Below are positions 10,441-22,169 of a DNA stretch of 64,000 nucleotides, in pieces. Made by a program: the position numbers and the translations under genes. Source of the DNA: Pontederia crassipes (taxonomy: Eukaryota; Streptophyta; Magnoliopsida; Commelinales; Pontederiaceae). How positions within the stretch are numbered: the first letter of the stretch is position 1; each line of letters opens with the position of its first letter. The stretch is from contig CM060191.1 in assembly GCA_030549335.1 (NCBI GenBank), forward strand, positions 2,361,001 through 2,425,000, given 5' to 3'. Below the pieces are notes generated by a model, which was given only the letters and a program-made list of their open reading frames with translations, ran no database searches and had not been told where the DNA came from.

Positions 10441-12774
10441 GATATGCCGAACAAGGGATTATCAGTATCATTCGGAGAACTTTAATCTATAATGGACTAT
10501 TTTTTTAGAAGATAGATTAGTTTATAGTTCTGTTGAACTTTATCTATTTAAAATTATTATTTAATGGGTATGCTCTCTAGTCACCGAGGAAGCATGTTAT
10601 TGCCTATCTCGTGTGACACCCAATTGGATTTGGGTGGCAAATCAATGAAGGCGTGGTTCAACATCTGTTTAGCCAACCAGGATCCCAATTTAATCCGAGT
10701 TTAGTTGCTGGGTAGTTCTGGTTCAAACTGGACTACTTTTTATGGCATGACTTTTTTCTCTCCTCAAACGGATCTGAATCGTGCCCTAGCGACTCCTCTT
10801 CGTGCATCGGGCCGCTCATTGGACACCACCACCCGCAATCTCCTCTTCTCCTCCCGAACTTGCTGGACCACCTCGCTTCCTTCGTGCCTCACCGGACCAC
10901 TTCGCTCGTTGGATGCCACACTCGCTGGACCTTGTCCTTGGACAAGCCAATGCACACGACCTTGCCCTCATCGTGAGTTCCCTCTTTGTTTTGATTGATC
11001 CTAAAACCCTATTTTTCGAGCAACTTTCTACTTCACAAATGCCTTTGCTATGCTCTCCTTCCCCCGCCACCACTCGCTTCCTTCTTATCGTCTTCTACCG
11101 CCTTTGCCAATGCCCCACCTTTATTTACTCTTCTTCCTCACCCGTTGGGTATGGCCGTGACTACGATGACGACGATAGTATTATCACTGGAGATGGGGCC
11201 CACGTATCTCTCCCAAGGAGCCCTCGCAGTTGCCTCTCACCGACGAGTCCTCCGGGTACACTCGAGGCAATGCCACATGCCTCTCCCTGGCCGACAATGA
11301 TCCCCGAGACCTTGCCGCCCTCCCCGCCTACATGCGCCGGGGGTGCACCTTGCCGTGTCGGCCTCTTCCCTGAGCGCATCTTCATCCCCGTACTCCGGCA
11401 CTCCATTGCGCTGGCCACCCATTCGGTGCTGTCCATCTCTTCCTTCCCTGAACCGGGATTAAACCGAGAGCCTTCCCGTCACATGTCCTGTTCATTCTAG
11501 TGTTTTAAAATAATAAAGATATTTTTCAATTTGTACGAATAATAGTGATTTCACATTTTACAGGTGGTTTCATCCTATTCCGCGTTTGACCCGTTAATTC
11601 TATTCCGCGTGATTCTGTACTCTTTATTCGTGAACGAAACAGCTGTTATTTTGTCATGGGTTAATTCTTGGAACTGCGGATTGGATTATTTCTATATGAC
11701 AAATGAAAAAAATATATATACTTTTATATAGTTGGCCCCCATGTAATCATCCTACCTCCGTTACTGCCTGCGTCGTACATGCATAATATTCTAATGCATT
11801 AATGCCTAGTTACATTAGAAATCATCCTATCATAATATGGAGCAATGTATATATTTTCATTACGTTTAATTATTATCTTAAATATTTTCGCCATGCCGTT
11901 GAAAAAAGAAAAACACTAGGGGACCTCTTCATTAATTCTATGATGTTTTCAGGTCGTTATAACTTATTAATCATGGCCATTAAACACATACCTAAATCCA
12001 TTTGGGTGTCGTAACTACATATGAAAGGCAGTTAACTAACTAACTAACTAGGTCACGCATGACGAGGCCTGTTAATTACTACTAAAATGATGAAACCAGG
12101 ATCTGCACCCAAGTGTTAATTGCTTTCATAAAGAATTCTTCTTTGTGTCCTTGTGTTAGTGAATAATATTATATGCCTATGTTCTCATCATATTTCTCAA
12201 GCTTTGTTTCATCATGCAACTTTATATAACCCTCATATCTGAAGTCTGAATAAACAATCTTTTCTAATCCCATTCGATCTCTGAATTTGCATCAATGTCA
12301 TGGTGCAAATGTGTTTCTCCAAAGTAAAAGAACTCAACCGTTTGCTAGTATATATATACATATTTGTTCAGCTTAATGTGATCAATAGGTATTTTTCGTC
12401 AAAAGTTTCAGGATCCTGCAACGTTATCAATTGTGTTAGTCAGGATGAATGAAATCAATGGAAAAAACAAAACAAAATATATATTAATTATGATTAACTA
12501 ATTAGTGAAAACATCATATGCATATTATGCATGAACGTTAATTTGGCATATTATACATATTCTCGTCACTGAGACATCAATATAATACATCAATTTGGTT
12601 TCACAAAAAGATCTTGTACATAGTTTTCATCAACATGATATAATTAACTTGAAGCAATTAGGACACACACATATATATGATTAATGGACATATGCAACAA
12701 GAAGTTTTGATCAGATTACAGAGTTTTAGTTTGCATGGTATCAGTCCATCTACGTAACGTACGTACGTATACAC
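10440..12774. other. Intergenic region with a GC-rich block of unknown origin
   Basis: From 10700 to 11480 the sequence becomes C-rich and supports open frames on both strands (longest 232 codons at 10802-11500, plus), but none shows a recognisable domain and codon use is low-complexity Pro/Ser/Leu. It could be an old LTR, leader or gene fragment. From 11500 to 12774 the DNA is AT-rich and lies downstream of the MYC2 gene; its 3' UTR and poly(A) site should lie in 12400-12774, but no single signal stands out. Confidence 0.5.
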
Positions 12775-14577
12775 CTATCTCGTCATCTTGGCGTAGATTG
12801 CGGATGTGAGCTGATCCTGAGCGAAGACCCGCCGCAACATGTTGACGGAGACCTGCTGCACCATGAGGTCCTTCACCGCCGACACGCTCGCGTACGACAC
12901 CTCCAGGTCGAGCTCGCACAGCGCCGTCATCAGCCTTGCCGCCGGCTGGCACCACTTGAGGCACTGCACACGGATCATGGCCTCCGACCCCAGGATCTTC
13001 ACCTCCACCTCCACCTCCCGGCACCTCGGGATCCCTCCTCCTCCGACGGCCGCGAACGACGGGGCGCCGGCGCCGTAGCACTGACGCTCGCTGTCCTTCC
13101 TGAGGCGTTGGAGCTGGGACTGGAGAGCCATGTTGTCCGACTCCAGCGACCGGGCGCGGCCCTTGAGCTCGTTGATGTAGGAGACGGCGTCGCTGAGGAG
13201 GGAGGCCTTGTCCATCTTCGACACGTTGGGCACCACCGACCTGAGGGCGTAGAATTTTTGGTTCAGCTTCTCGCGCCGCTGCCGCTCGGCCTCGACGTGG
13301 TTCATGGGCTCCTCCCGGCCGTTTCCCGGCTTGCGGCCGCGCTTCTTCGACGTCCTGATCTGCTCAGCCGGCTCCGATCGCTCTTGCTCCATGTTGCCGC
13401 CGCTGTCCGCCTCCCTGACCGAGGCTTCGAGGTCCGAGTTATCCGAGGAGTCCAGCCCGAACGCCTCGATGCCGCCGGAGGCGTCGGAAGGGCGCCTTGC
13501 AGCCGCTGAAGATGTGGCCGAGGAGAGGGAGAAATTGCTGGCCCTCGAGGTCGCAGCGTTCTGTCCGTGGAAGGCCAGGGACCGACCGGACGGAGCGTCG
13601 CTAATATTAGTGTGTTCGACAGGTAAGATGGGAGGCTTTGAGATGGAGTGCTCAATCGCCGTAGGGTCCAAGATCCACAGCTCGGAGGGGTCCTTCTCGA
13701 CGCCCGTGGGCGCTCTATGGAGCGGAGCGAACGGTGGATGTTGCGACCGGGACCGGGTGGTGGCCCCATGGCGGCCGCCGGGGTCTCCGAAGAGAGCCCT
13801 GACCCTGCCAAGGATTTCGAGGCTCTGCTGGATCTCCTCCGTGGACCCGAGCTCCATCACACCGTTGGCGACGGGGACGCACGCCATCGTCCGTAGCCCG
13901 GATGCCAGCGCGTTCCTGGTCCGCTCACACTGCGATGCCGCCATGCGATCCCCGCCCACGATCCACGTCGGCGCTCCGGCGAGTAGGGCCCGGCCCAGTA
14001 GTCCCGCGCCGGGGGTAAAAGACTGCGTCATGGACACCAGGAAGAACCACTCGGAGTCGGTGATGACGTCCTCGTCGTCCGAGACGTCGGCGCCGGGATG
14101 GTGGCCGCCGCCAGAGATGAGGGAGTTCAGCTCCCGCAGCACGCGCTTCCGGTGCGCCTGCTCCGTCGGAGAGACGTTGCAGAGCGTCATCCGCTTCTCC
14201 CCCTCGCTGCCCTTATAGTACCCCTCGCCCCAGGCGAGGGAAGCGACGGCCCCGCCGGCGTTGGCCGTGGAGGAGCTCCAGAAGATGGCATAGGTCCAGG
14301 TGTCGGAAAGGCCGTCGACGAGGGATTGGAGCCGCTGCAGAAGGGTCTCGGATGTGAAGGCGGGGAAAGAGGAGGTGAGAGTGCTGGAAGGAGAGGAGGA
14401 GAGGGAGGTGGCGGCGGGGGGAGAGAAGTGGGACGACATGGTGGCCGCCGTGGCCGGAGGAGGGGCCGGCGGCCAGTGGGAGAAGGAGGTGGTGGCGGCG
14501 GCGGGGGCGGTCGTGGGGGAAGAGAGGAAGGCCTCGATCATGGAGGCGTCCTCGGCGGCGGTTCTCCAAAAGTTCAT
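12775..14577 (-). CDS. MYC2: MYC2-like bHLH transcription factor (complete, intronless)
   Basis: This encodes a 600-residue nuclear transcription factor of bHLH subgroup IIIe, which activates jasmonate-responsive genes at G-boxes and is held inactive by JAZ repressors. Residues about 75-190 form the JAZ-interaction region (TWTYAIFW at 93-100, [10 protein letters not shown] at 114-123). An acidic activation segment with the [13 protein letters not shown] block follows (about 164-187), then an ELGSTEEI block (about 242-249). KKRGRK at 411-416 is a likely nuclear signal. The bHLH is at 425-472 with the H427-E431-R435 triad that reads CACGTG/E-boxes, and a C-terminal ACT-like dimer domain follows (about 520-585). 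The start MNFW...ASMIEAF matches the family's usual N-terminus and the length is normal (about 590-700). The gene is much more GC-rich than its surroundings, as in many monocot MYC2 genes. MYC3/MYC4-type naming is equally possible. Confidence 0.95.
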   Translation of the reverse strand: MNFWRTAAEDASMIEAFLSSPTTAPAAATTSFSHWPPAPPPATAATMSSHFSPPAATSLSSSPSSTLTSSFPAFTSETLLQRLQSLVDGLSDTWTYAIFWSSSTANAGGAVASLAWGEGYYKGSEGEKRMTLCNVSPTEQAHRKRVLRELNSLISGGGHHPGADVSDDEDVITDSEWFFLVSMTQSFTPGAGLLGRALLAGAPTWIVGGDRMAASQCERTRNALASGLRTMACVPVANGVMELGSTEEIQQSLEILGRVRALFGDPGGRHGATTRSRSQHPPFAPLHRAPTGVEKDPSELWILDPTAIEHSISKPPILPVEHTNISDAPSGRSLAFHGQNAATSRASNFSLSSATSSAAARRPSDASGGIEAFGLDSSDNSDLEASVREADSGGNMEQERSEPAEQIRTSKKRGRKPGNGREEPMNHVEAERQRREKLNQKFYALRSVVPNVSKMDKASLLSDAVSYINELKGRARSLESDNMALQSQLQRLRKDSERQCYGAGAPSFAAVGGGGIPRCREVEVEVKILGSEAMIRVQCLKWCQPAARLMTALCELDLEVSYASVSAVKDLMVQQVSVNMLRRVFAQDQLTSAIYAKMTR

Positions 14578-14630
14578 GAGGGGATCTTGGAGTTCGTTTA
14601 TCGCAGTCCGAAGTTGTAATGAGATGGATG

Positions 14631-14665
<35 letters not shown>

Positions 14666-14800
14666 TGGACAGTGGGCTCTCTTGGTGTTTGGCTTGTTAA
14701 ATTTGTATAGTATTATAGTGGTGCTTAAGCCCTTTATGTTAGAATATGTAAACTTGTGAACCATTTTATATAGACAAAGTTCAAATACGTACATGACAGT
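14578..14800 (-). promoter_or_regulatory. MYC2-like 5' leader and core promoter
   Basis: On the minus strand a TATATAAAA box lies at 14764-14772, which would put the transcription start near 14735 and give a leader of about 160 nt. The leader contains an uninterrupted (CT)15-type run (14634-14663 on the plus strand as GA), a common core-promoter/leader feature of plant genes. No perfect CACGTG G-box is present within 250 bp upstream; ACACGTAA at about 14825 is the nearest ACGT core. Start-site placement is inference from the TATA spacing. Confidence 0.55.
14634..14663. repeat. (GA)n microsatellite in the MYC2-like leader
   Basis: Fifteen uninterrupted GA units lie 57 bp upstream of the MYC2-like start codon. 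The tract reads as (CT)n in the transcript. Confidence 0.95.
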
Positions 14801-14829
14801 CATGCATGTGAAACGATATGAAAAGTACA

Positions 14830-15504
14830 CGTAACTTAGTGACCGAATTCAAAGCTTCGAAATGAACTTGGTGTCAGAATCTCAAATTCTAACTTCTTTT
14901 TCTATCAAATATCTTTACTTCTTAAAGAGGATCTAAGGGTATGAAGTTCATTTATGTAAGGTTGAACTTCATTTATCTAACATTAAATTTTTTTGGAAGT
15001 TTTATCCACCATAATTTGGCATGCGACTTGAAACGTCAATTTTAATCGAGATTAATGATGAGTCGAAATTCTAACATCTTGATTTAGTCCAAGTGAGGAA
15101 GTAACATAGTTGCTCTATTCCCGAGTAGTGAGATAATAGAGTCAATCGATCTATTGTATATGTTACTGTTCATCAAAATCGCACTATATAATAGGTCGAT
15201 CAACGCAGCAGCATATAAGCACGTAATATACTCATTTTACTCATATTATTAATGAAAATGATAGTGCTATACCTTTTTATTCATCCACTTTCGAATATTA
15301 CAGTGGCAAAAAAAAAAAAATCTAAAGGAAGGTTCAATGCCTTTACTCTGTTTCACAGTAAAATGATTGAATCTGAACTTTTCATTTCATCGCAAGTAAT
15401 CCATACTGAAATTACTGATTCCAGCAGTTCATGAAGAAGTAAAAAGTCCAAAGCTAATCATTGCATGGTACAATGGTTCAAAGGTATTGTACCTTCATTA
15501 ATCG

Positions 15505-15544
<40 letters not shown>

Positions 15545-18204
15545 TAATGTTTATATAAATTATCTTTGGTGGAACATATTTTAGTAACAATTTTAACAAT
15601 AATAATAATGGCAATATGATGAAAACATACATTACTTTAACATTGTCATATGCTGTAAACAATTAATATCGGATTGCTCGATGATGTTAGGGTTCATGTT
15701 AGTAAGACTATAAACAATAATTTGGATTATGTCCTTAGTGCGCGTCCTTTATTTCTTTTAATATGTGATTATGATATAACATAAAGGGAATGGTCGTGAA
15801 CTACTATGGTAGGATCGTTATCACTGCAGGAGATATAGAAGAAGTCTTATATTTCACATCAGATAAGATCAAAATTATTTTTCTTTGATAGGACTAGTAA
15901 TGAGTAATTCTCAAATATATCTCACGAGATCATGATATTTTGTTTTCTTTTTTGTTTTCCATTCATTGTTAGTGCATAGTTTGTTTCCTTTAAGAATTCA
16001 AAGAGATGAGTGTTCATATATAGGCTTACCTTGCATGTAGGCTACACAATTAGACTTAACCATTATACATGTGTGTATGTGTGTGTTGTGAGAGAGAGAG
16101 AGAGAGAAATCTCTCTTTAATCACTCTTTATGATTGGATGTGAAGATTGAATACTGAATATTAATAAAAACATGTTTTATTGTTGCGTTAATTCGAGTAA
16201 TTAAATGTACATTTGGCTTATATTAGTTTGGTGAGTCAACTATATGTAGGATTCATCTGCTTATGTAAGCGCCAATGTAAGCATTTTTTTTGTCAGCTCA
16301 TACACTACATATATGTGACCAATTTTATTTACCCATATGTTAATGTGAATTTACATAGCTTCTAGTCCATCTATATATTATTTAAATTATTTCTCCCGTG
16401 ACGTTGTAGCTCGTGAGTACAACTCACATTAATTAGTAACTTTTATTTTTTAATTTCCTTGTTACGTACTATGCCTATGAACCTCGTCTACGTGACAGAT
16501 AAAAAAAAAGATGACTTCACATGTTAATTTAATAATTAGTCGTACGTAGTCAGAAAGAAGGGTCAATAATGGTCGGCGTGTTTCTCTGTCATGCATGTCT
16601 AGCAGTAAGTCCCATGAAACGAAAGGAAATGTCTCTCTCTCTCTCTCTCTCAGCTCTCTTCTGCTGATCTGGTCATTCTCTCACTTCCGGCCATACGCAT
16701 ACACGCGTATGCTCGTACACATATGCAAGATCATGCATGCATGTTCAGAGAACTAGGACATGCATATGCAATGTAAGTAGCTTAAGACAAAAATGGTGCT
16801 CCCTCTCACTTTGGACAATGACATGCATGGACTATATTGAAGTCTTGATCACACACGAACCAACAGGCATTTAGAGGAAGGAGAGAGGGGGGAGAGAGAG
16901 AGAGAGAGAAGGGCAAAACAATGGCTACATTATATGGCAACTACAGATAATTGGTTCATGTCATGTACACGTTCTAATCCAGAACCGTTCTACAGAAGCC
17001 AACTATTTATTTATTTATTTAGTTTATATTTATAATTAATATCATATAATAGGCATGAGGGAAAACGTGAAAAGTTAATAAAACGTTCCCTTTGGTGGCC
17101 TCATCAGAGATGACGAAGCCTAGGGCAACAATTATATGCGATCGTGTTCGAGCTACAGTGCATGCCATCATCCCATATACATTTTTTCTTCTTCTTCTTC
17201 TTCTTTGATGTACAATGGTAAATCGATCCACTTACTATAGTTCATACGGTATATTTAATACGCTCGTATCTTTTTATCTTATCATCATTTTTATGATATT
17301 TTTATTTATTATTTTAATAATAGCCGTGAATTAATATGAATAAATTATAATGAATCAAATGATCAATATTTTTTTTGCGTGATATTCTTAGAATGCACTT
17401 GATCTCAGTGGGGAATTTAGGCCTGCCATGTTTTGTTCTATCATGTACAGGTCTTGAGCATTTTCTTACTTTTCAGTGCACACATATGCAGCAGTGAACT
17501 CTAGTTAGATTTCAAATCGCCGAAAGGCTTTACTATAAGTCCTTTTATGTGCTTTTTATATATATTATATATAAAGCATCTTTTCGGTTCAAGAACAACA
17601 TTTCTTATGTGAACAGTTTATAAACATAATATGTGTGTAATATAATATATCATCTTGTGCAATAAAATTATGAATAACAATTAAGAAAATACTGTAACGT
17701 ACTATATATGGGTATTAATTATTTGATGCATAATTTAATTATTTTAGAATTACGAAGTGATTGAAAATTGAAAGCAGATATTGTCGTCATACATCATCTT
17801 CCACTGCAAACACACACATGCAACAGATACAATGAATCATCATCTTTTTCCCACCCCAAGAATGGGCATATTTTAATGATGATGTCGGAGTATTCGCCAC
17901 CTGGTGACGCCAATAATGAAGAAAAATAACCAAAAAAAAAAAACAGGGTGCATGAATTTCATTTGTCATTATCTGATTTTTCAGTTTCAAATTGACAGAT
18001 GATAGAACATGGAGTTGGGATTTCAAATTCAACATTTTTTGGAAGAAATGATAAGCTTCCACGTTGTGAAAAATAAACTTGTGACTTAAAATTAAAATAC
18101 GGAGTTGATCATGAGCTTATAAGTGACATCTTCTTTTATTTATCAATAAATATTTTAAATTCGTACGGGTTGAAAGCCCAAAGCGAACTATATCTTGACG
18201 GAAC
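14830..18204. other. AT-rich intergenic region upstream of the MYC2-like gene
   Basis: No protein-coding or RNA gene was recognised on either strand. The region holds a (TA)n run at 15506-15541, short GA/CT runs near 16088-16108, 16631-16651 and 16888-16910, and a (CTT)n run at 17187-17205. The short ORFs are random. It includes the distal MYC2-like promoter. Confidence 0.6.
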
Positions 18205-18207
18205 TAA

Positions 18208-19834
18208 GGGTTTGTTTGAATTGAGGAATAAGAAAAGGTGGGGTGGGAAATGATGGGGTGAATTCTCTAAAATCTTGTTTAACAAAATTTATTTTAAAAG
18301 TTATGAGGGGTTTGGTGGTATGGATTATATCTCCACATTCCATTTTTTTTTTTCATTCCACCAAATTGATGGAACGAGGAGGGTTAATAGTTTTTAGACA
18401 AAATTATCCTTGATTAAGATTATTTTATTTACCTCAACTTCTTTTTTCTCATCTCCTAATCTATCTTTCTCTCTGGTACGTGCAAGACTTTTGTGATTTT
18501 CCATCATCTTCTGATCTCTCTCTATATGCTACGTCGTCCTTGCAGTAAATCCTAAACTCTCAGTGGTAGACAATTTTTGAAGTTCCCTCTCTCAATCTTT
18601 GATCTCTTGATTTTGCAGGCAATAATTTTTCTCTCTACACTCTCTCTCATAGTCCTTGATTTCATAATTTTGTAGGCAATAATTTGAAACTCTCGTTAGA
18701 TAATTTTCGAGATTTGCGCTCTCTCCTAGTCTTTGATTTCTTGGTTTTGCAAAATTTTTCTCTCTCCTCTTCCTCTCGTTGATTTCTTAGTTTTATAAAC
18801 AATAATTTGAAACTCTCGGTGACAGATAATTTTCGAGGTTTGCGCTCTCTCTTTCTTCTCTCCCCTTGATTTCTTGATTTTACAAACAATAATTTGAAAC
18901 TCTCGATAGACAATTTTTGAGTTTTGTGCTCTCTCTCTCATCTCTTTCCTCTCTTTCTCCTTGATTTTTTAATTTTGCAAGCAACAATTTGAAACTCTCG
19001 ATGGTAAACAATTTTCGAAGTTGCGTTCTCTCTCATCTCTCTTCTCTCTCTCCTCTCTGTCCTCTTTCCTCTTTCTCTCTTCGATTTTTTGGTTTTGCAG
19101 ACAATAATTTGAAATTTTTGGTGGCAGATAATTTTCGAAGTTTGCATTCTCTCTCCTTGATTTTTTGGTTTTGCAGGTAATAATTTGAAACTCTCGGCAG
19201 ACAATTTTCGAAGTTTGTGTTCTCTCTCTCCTCTCTCTTCTTAATTTCTTCATTTTGCAGGCAACAATTTGAAACTCTCAGTGGCAGATAATTTTCGAAG
19301 TTTGTGTTTTCTCTCTCCTCTCTCTCCTTGATTTCTTGGTTTTGCAAATAATAATTTGAAACTCTCGATGGTAGATATATAATTTTCAAGGTTTACGCTC
19401 TCCCTCTCTTCTCTCTCCTCTCTCTCCCATTGATTTCTTGATTTTTACAGACAATAATTTGCGAACTCTCGATGACAGAAGAATACAATTTTCGATATTT
19501 GTGCTCTCGCCTCTCACACTCTTTCTCCTATCTCCCTTCTTGACTTCTTGTACTTTACCTTCCAATATTAACTTGCATTATAAAGTAAATAATTTATTAA
19601 GTAATATAAATAAGAATAAAATATAAAGGGTAAAAAAGACTTTTATCTAAATTAACCTCTAAAATACCATATTTTAAGTATTGTTATCCAAATAAAAGGT
19701 GATTTAATTTATTCCATCTTTTTCCATTATTTTTTATTCAAATATGGGTTTAGTAAAGTCATACCACACCCTCCTTCACCACCTCCTACCACACCATCCC
19801 ATCCCACCCCTCTAGTAATTTTCCAAACAAACCC
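18208..19834. mobile_element. PIF/Harbinger (Tourist-like) element with internal tandem repeats
   Basis: The element is 1627 bp long with termini GGGTTTGTTTG at 18208 and CAAACAAACCC ending at 19834, and it is flanked by TAA on both sides (18205-18207 and 19835-19837). That 3-bp duplication and terminus style are typical of PIF/Harbinger MITEs. Subterminal sequences are complementary in composition (GGTGGGGTGGGA on the left, TCCCACCCC on the right). Instead of a transposase the interior carries a degenerate tandem array. It is unusually long for a Tourist MITE because of that array. Confidence 0.82.
18540..19530. repeat. Ten-unit degenerate tandem array (77-128 bp units)
   Basis: Each unit contains a core of the form AATAATTTGAAACTCTCG followed by a GACAATTTTCGA-like block, a CT-rich spacer of variable length and TTGATTTCTTGATTTTGCAG. 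Cores lie near 18550, 18678, 18801, 18889, 18984, 19101, 19178, 19262, 19350 and 19453. The variable CT spacer explains the uneven period. Every unit presents a TTTTGCAG string that looks like a 3' splice site. Minus-strand ORFs here are repeat products and not genes. Confidence 0.88.
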
Positions 19835-20895
19835 TAAAGGAGTGTTACAAAAAATGTATCAGAGCCAACCTCACGTGTCACTTGAGCCATGTGGAAGCCC
19901 GTGGACCGCTCAACGAGTACGTTGAATCCCACTTTACCTATCAAGACGTGTTTCACAAAAAAAAGTAAAATAATAAATAAATTAGTAAATAAATTAATAT
20001 TATTATATAAATATGATAATATATATAAGAAAATATACATTTTATTTTAAAAAAATATAAATACTAATATAATAAATTTAGCACTAATATAATATATTTA
20101 ACCGAGTCGAGATCGGGTCCGGATTATAATAACCTGGACCTAGTCCCGATCCGATTACCCATAGGGTCGGAAAAAAATTAAAAAAATCCGGTCAGTACAG
20201 GTCGGGGCGATCGGGTCATCCCAGCCTGTGCTCGGCCCTACGTACGAGTTGGATCGTCGACTTTACCACCAAAAAAAAAAACATATATATGAAATCAATA
20301 TTTTTCAAAATCTCACAACAAAATAAAATATGTAATGCGAAAGACGAAAGTTCCTCGTAGTCAATTCATGATGATATTAGGGTGATTTTTTTGTAACTCT
20401 ATTAGATGCATGAAATAATATAAAAACCAATCAAGATCATATAAAGGATATTACAAGATTCTCAAAAAATAATTCTTCATCGATGACAATATCATATATA
20501 CGCAGAAGCAAGCAATTGAACAAGTAGAGATATCCATATTTATATATATGATTCAATGCCACCCAACCGAAAGCTCCACTCCAATGTCGAAGGAACATTT
20601 CAACGAATTGAACCATACATGTAACTTTTTTTTTCTGCGGCGCATGAACATAATGTCATATCATGTTCGACTGATTCATGGATCGCCCACAGGAATCTGA
20701 AAGACATCACTTTCTTTCATCCATCCATCGATCTAACTCAACAATTAATAATTTAATTGGCATCTAGTTCAACCTAATAGTCTTCATCCACGAGTAAGAA
20801 TCAAAGACTAGATATTTCCTTGCTCCAAAGTTTAATCATTAATATTAATATTGATTGATTCGAATCCAGCTAGCTATAATAATATACATAAATAC

Positions 20896-20896
<1 letters not shown>

Positions 20897-20985
<89 letters not shown>
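20897..20985. repeat. Compound (TA)n(GA)n microsatellite
   Basis: About 30 bp of TA dinucleotides pass directly into about 60 bp of uninterrupted AG dinucleotides. Confidence 0.95.
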
Positions 20986-20987
<2 letters not shown>

Positions 20988-22083
20988 TGATTCACCATAC
21001 TTTGGGAGTAAAAAAGTGTTAAAAATATTATATTTTTATAAAAAAATACTCGTTAAAGGTGCCTATATGCACGTTTTCCGTTTGGGTAGTTTGCCTAAGT
21101 GTCATTTGTTAATAGTTTAGACTTTTATAATTATTGATGGTATATCTAATTTACCATTATATAAGCTTGAATGTATAAATAAACCAACGTTAGTTAAAAA
21201 AGGAAATATTAAAAAAATATTTTATTTTGAGGAGAAAATAAATCATGTATTGATTGACATAATGAATAATGAAGTTGTCCTTTGGATGTTTTTAATTTTT
21301 GGGCTCATTACTTTGATTAGAATTTATTATTTAAAAATCGAATTAATCAAATGCTAATAACTCTAGCCATAAATAAGTCTCTACAAAAAAATGAGGTACA
21401 AATAATAAATAATGTATACAACTTATCAAATATTGAATTCGAATTTTATCTATGTTCCAATTTTTTTTTCATATTTCTACCTTAACTTTAATATCTTAAC
21501 CTTCGGAATAAAAAACCCATTCAACTGGATTTCTCACCGGCGGAAGCTCTACATTTACATTTTACCTCGTTCTTGATTCGAAATTCGAAATTTAAATTAA
21601 TTAAATATTAATAATTCCACATATTGAGTCCCCAACAGAGGGAAAAAAATTAAAGCTCATCTGTCTTCTTTTTTTGATCTATTGGAGGAGGACAGGAGAG
21701 AGAAACAAATGTGCGGTCAAAGAAGAGCCAAAACATCGAGTGAAGTCAAAATCTGATCCGTCCATATCTCTCTCCACTCCAAGAACTCTTTTATGAGCAT
21801 TAATTAATTAGAATTGAGCAACGTGATAAAGGAGCAGAAAAACAAAGAAAAGAAGATGTGGGATGTCAAAAACGTGTTCTCTCACCACTCCAATTTTATC
21901 TTCCTTCTTCTTCTCCTTTTTTCTTCTAGTTCTTCTTCTTATTATTATTATTACATTACATCACATGCAGCACGCGGAAAACGATTTCCCCGGCATGCAT
22001 GGCTTAGTCATGCTTGTCGTCACCAGCTTACGTCACCATTCATCTCACCTGGACCTTGGGGCTTCCGCCGTTCCGCCCCCACG

Positions 22084-22086
<3 letters not shown>

Positions 22087-22165
<79 letters not shown>
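22087..22165. repeat. (CT)n microsatellite, about 79 bp
   Basis: An uninterrupted CT tract of about 39 units. It generates long Ser/Leu and Arg/Glu ORFs in several frames that are not genes. Confidence 0.95.

Positions 22166-22169
<4 letters not shown>

Noticed and set aside
10802-11500. A 232-codon ORF on the plus strand.
   Set aside because: Low-complexity Pro/Ser/Leu sequence from C-rich DNA, equal openness in other frames, no domain recognised.
12716-14710. Many long ORFs antisense to or overlapping the MYC2-like gene (for example 13304-14218 plus, 304 codons).
   Set aside because: They are shadows of a GC-rich coding region; none resembles a known protein, and the minus-strand frame matches the bHLH family along its full length.
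18540-19530. Regularly spaced repeats that could be mistaken for a CRISPR array.
   Set aside because: Unit length varies from 77 to 128 bp, spacers are low-complexity CT tracts, the repeats are degenerate, and the host is a plant.
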